The notes under the pieces were generated by a model. The model worked only from the letters and a program-made list of their open reading frames with translations. It was not told the origin of the DNA and made no database searches. Shown here in pieces: positions 13,391-14,516 of a DNA stretch of 14,516 nt. Source of the stretch: RUG12395 sp045541735 (GTDB lineage: Bacteria; Bacillota; Clostridia; Oscillospirales; CAG-272); assembly GCA_045541735.1 (NCBI GenBank), contig JAZQJQ010000048.1:1-14516 (forward strand). The letters run 5' to 3'. How positions within the stretch are numbered: position 1 is the stretch's first letter; each line of letters begins with the position of its first letter. The translations under genes were made by a program, and so were the position numbers.

Positions 13391-14311
13391 ATGGCTTTTA
13401 AAATCTTCAAAAGCAATAAAAAAAGAGAAAACACGCGTGATAAGGCCGGTGCACGCAAATACGGCGGTTATTCAGTCGCCGCACCTGCAGGAACGGCTGT
13501 TTACGGGATAGACGTTGATAAGATCCAGCCGAATCCCTCGCAGCCGCGCAGGACGTTTACGGAAGAATCCATAAGCGCGCTTGCGGAAAGCATAAAGCAA
13601 TACGGCATAATTCAACCGGTAGTGGTAAGATGCTGTCTTGGCGGCGAAGGCGGTTGCGTTTACGAGCTAATAGAAGGAGAAAGACGGCTTCGCGCCGCGA
13701 GACGGCTGGGACTCAGAGAGATGCCCTGCATGATCATAAATACGGACAGCCGCCGAAGCGCTGAAATAGCACTTACAGAAAACATACAGCGCGAACAGCT
13801 CAATATGTTCGATGAAGCAAACGCAATATCCTCCTTTATGGATATTTACGGACTGAGCGTTTCGGAAATGGCAAAAAGGCTCTCCTGCCCAAAGGAGCTG
13901 ATACTTAAAAAACTGGCGCTATTGAAGCTTTCCCCCGAAGAAAAAGCCGTTATCAACGCGAGCAGGCTGACGGAAAGACACGTCCACAGTCTGCTTTCAA
14001 TCGAGAGCGAGGAAGCACGCAGAGCCATATTGAAGCGCGTTGCAAACGAGGGCGTAAGCGCCGAAGCAACGGAGACGATGGTAAGCTCCGCACAAAAAGA
14101 AACAGAGGAAAAGCAGAGCGAAAGACCTGCGGAAAAGCTCGGCAAACAGGTGGTTCTGATGCGGGACGTAAAAGCGTTTTTCAATACGCTCGACCGTTCT
14201 GTGGACGTGATGAGGCAAGCAGGTGTCGACGTTAAAATGGAAAAAACGGACAAGGATTACGAAACGGAGATCCTTATCCGCATACCAAACACGCCTCGCA
14301 AGCAAGCGTAA
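13391..14311 (+). CDS. ParB/Spo0J/Noc-family DNA-binding CTPase
   Basis: The 306-residue product belongs to the ParB family, whose members clamp on DNA in a CTP-dependent way. Spo0J/ParB acts at parS in chromosome segregation, and Noc prevents division over the nucleoid. The N-terminal ParB/Srx domain starts at IDVDKIQPNPSQPRRTF, with GIIQPVVVR, the CTP-binding GERRLRAARR (GERR 96-99) and TENIQRE (129-135). The helix-turn-helix region is at about 155-181 (LSVSEMAKRLSCPKELILKKL), with LTERHVHSLLSI after it. A low-complexity Glu/Lys linker precedes the C-terminal dimerisation region (VKAFFNTLDRSVDVMRQAG...). A basic N-terminal stretch (KIFKSNKKRENTR) might be amphipathic, as in Noc. GGAGG precedes the ATG. 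No parA/soj is adjacent, which leans towards Noc or a relocated ParB. The family is certain; the subtype is not. Confidence 0.88.
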   Translation: MAFKIFKSNKKRENTRDKAGARKYGGYSVAAPAGTAVYGIDVDKIQPNPSQPRRTFTEESISALAESIKQYGIIQPVVVRCCLGGEGGCVYELIEGERRLRAARRLGLREMPCMIINTDSRRSAEIALTENIQREQLNMFDEANAISSFMDIYGLSVSEMAKRLSCPKELILKKLALLKLSPEEKAVINASRLTERHVHSLLSIESEEARRAILKRVANEGVSAEATETMVSSAQKETEEKQSERPAEKLGKQVVLMRDVKAFFNTLDRSVDVMRQAGVDVKMEKTDKDYETEILIRIPNTPRKQA

Positions 14312-14485
14312 TCGCAGTGCGCTTACGACAATCGATATGCTTGCTCCGCATACAATGCGTAGGGAAACGAAGGGCAAGGTAAACGAACTCCGCGAGGGTA
14401 ACGGTACAAACGAAGGGCGGCGGCTTACTCCGCCTATGTTCCCGCGCGACGGAAGAAACAAAAGGTTGAAAAATAAGGAAGAAAG
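14312..14485. other. Intergenic stretch without a recognised gene
   Basis: No open frame here has a ribosome binding site or a recognisable product. AAACGAAGGGC occurs twice (14365-14375 and 14408-14418), and a third partial AAACGAA is at 14381. No clear terminator follows the ParB-family gene in this stretch. Confidence 0.5.
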
Positions 14486-14516
14486 CTCCTTCCACCGCAA
14501 GCGGTCCCCCTCCCTC
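14486..14516. repeat. Small palindromic repeat reaching the window edge
   Basis: The palindrome ACCGCAAGCGGT (14494-14505) is flanked by CTCCTTCC on the left and CCCCTCCCTC on the right. This layout resembles, from memory, short dispersed repeats of gut Clostridia and may be related to the degenerate copy at 5224-5272. The element may continue beyond the window. Confidence 0.5.

Noticed and set aside
13997..14500. Minus-strand open frame of 167 codons overlapping the end of the ParB-family gene
   Set aside because: Most of it is antisense to the ParB-family C-terminal coding region, and the translation is low-quality (Phe/Ser/Arg-rich), with no ribosome binding site or domain.
1..14516. Mobile element, CRISPR array or defence island
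   Set aside because: No transposase, integrase, regularly spaced repeats, toxin-antitoxin pair or nuclease cassette was seen. All genes are housekeeping, transport, regulation or surface functions, with compact promoters and terminators.

Overview
This window is ordinary chromosome of a Gram-positive, low-to-mid GC bacterium. It most likely comes from a member of the Bacillota, class Clostridia, probably an uncultured gut-type lineage. The reasons are strong GGAGG-type ribosome binding sites on most genes, sigma-A-like promoters with 17-base spacers, a lipobox lipoprotein, a membrane-anchored HtrA next to an OmpR-type two-component system, a ParB/Noc protein, and small GC-rich palindromic repeats that resemble (from memory) those of gut Clostridia. 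The species assignment is inference. I see no phage, transposon, CRISPR array, toxin-antitoxin or defence locus.

Left part (1-5166). An AI-2E-family permease gene runs off the left edge on the minus strand. It diverges from ruvX across 107 bases in which the two -10 boxes overlap in one palindrome. After ruvX comes htrA (membrane-anchored PDZ serine protease), then an OmpR-type response regulator and its sensor kinase. The regulator and kinase genes are one base apart. A strong intrinsic-terminator hairpin lies between htrA and the regulator and ends directly against the regulator's Shine-Dalgarno. The order htrA - regulator - kinase suggests a CssRS/HtrA-like cell-envelope stress module. Three 11-base-phased CTTTCA-like repeats upstream of htrA are a candidate regulator operator.

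Middle part (5167-10958). A bidirectional terminator separates the kinase from a convergent gene for a secreted lipoprotein. That protein has a sialidase-fold (BNR/Asp-box) propeller and a CBM9-like C-terminal domain, so it is probably a surface glycan-active enzyme. Upstream of it on the same strand is an overlapping pair of ABC exporter half-transporters. Their motifs show a heterodimer with one degenerate and one canonical ATP site. The pair has its own promoter.

Right part (11062-14516). On the minus strand lie argH (consensus promoter overlapped by a candidate ArgR/AhrC box), a tRNA-Lys(TTT) with its own promoter, leader hairpin and terminator, and a stand-alone rbfA. Divergent from rbfA, on the plus strand, is a ParB/Spo0J/Noc-family gene. 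The last 205 bases hold no convincing gene, and a small palindromic repeat runs to the edge.

No gap between genes exceeds 300 bases. The most useful second-look items are the ABC active-site asymmetry, the ARG box, the phased repeats upstream of htrA, the terminator/Shine-Dalgarno junction, and the C-A mismatch in the tRNA acceptor stem. I found no credible evidence of a wholly new system.
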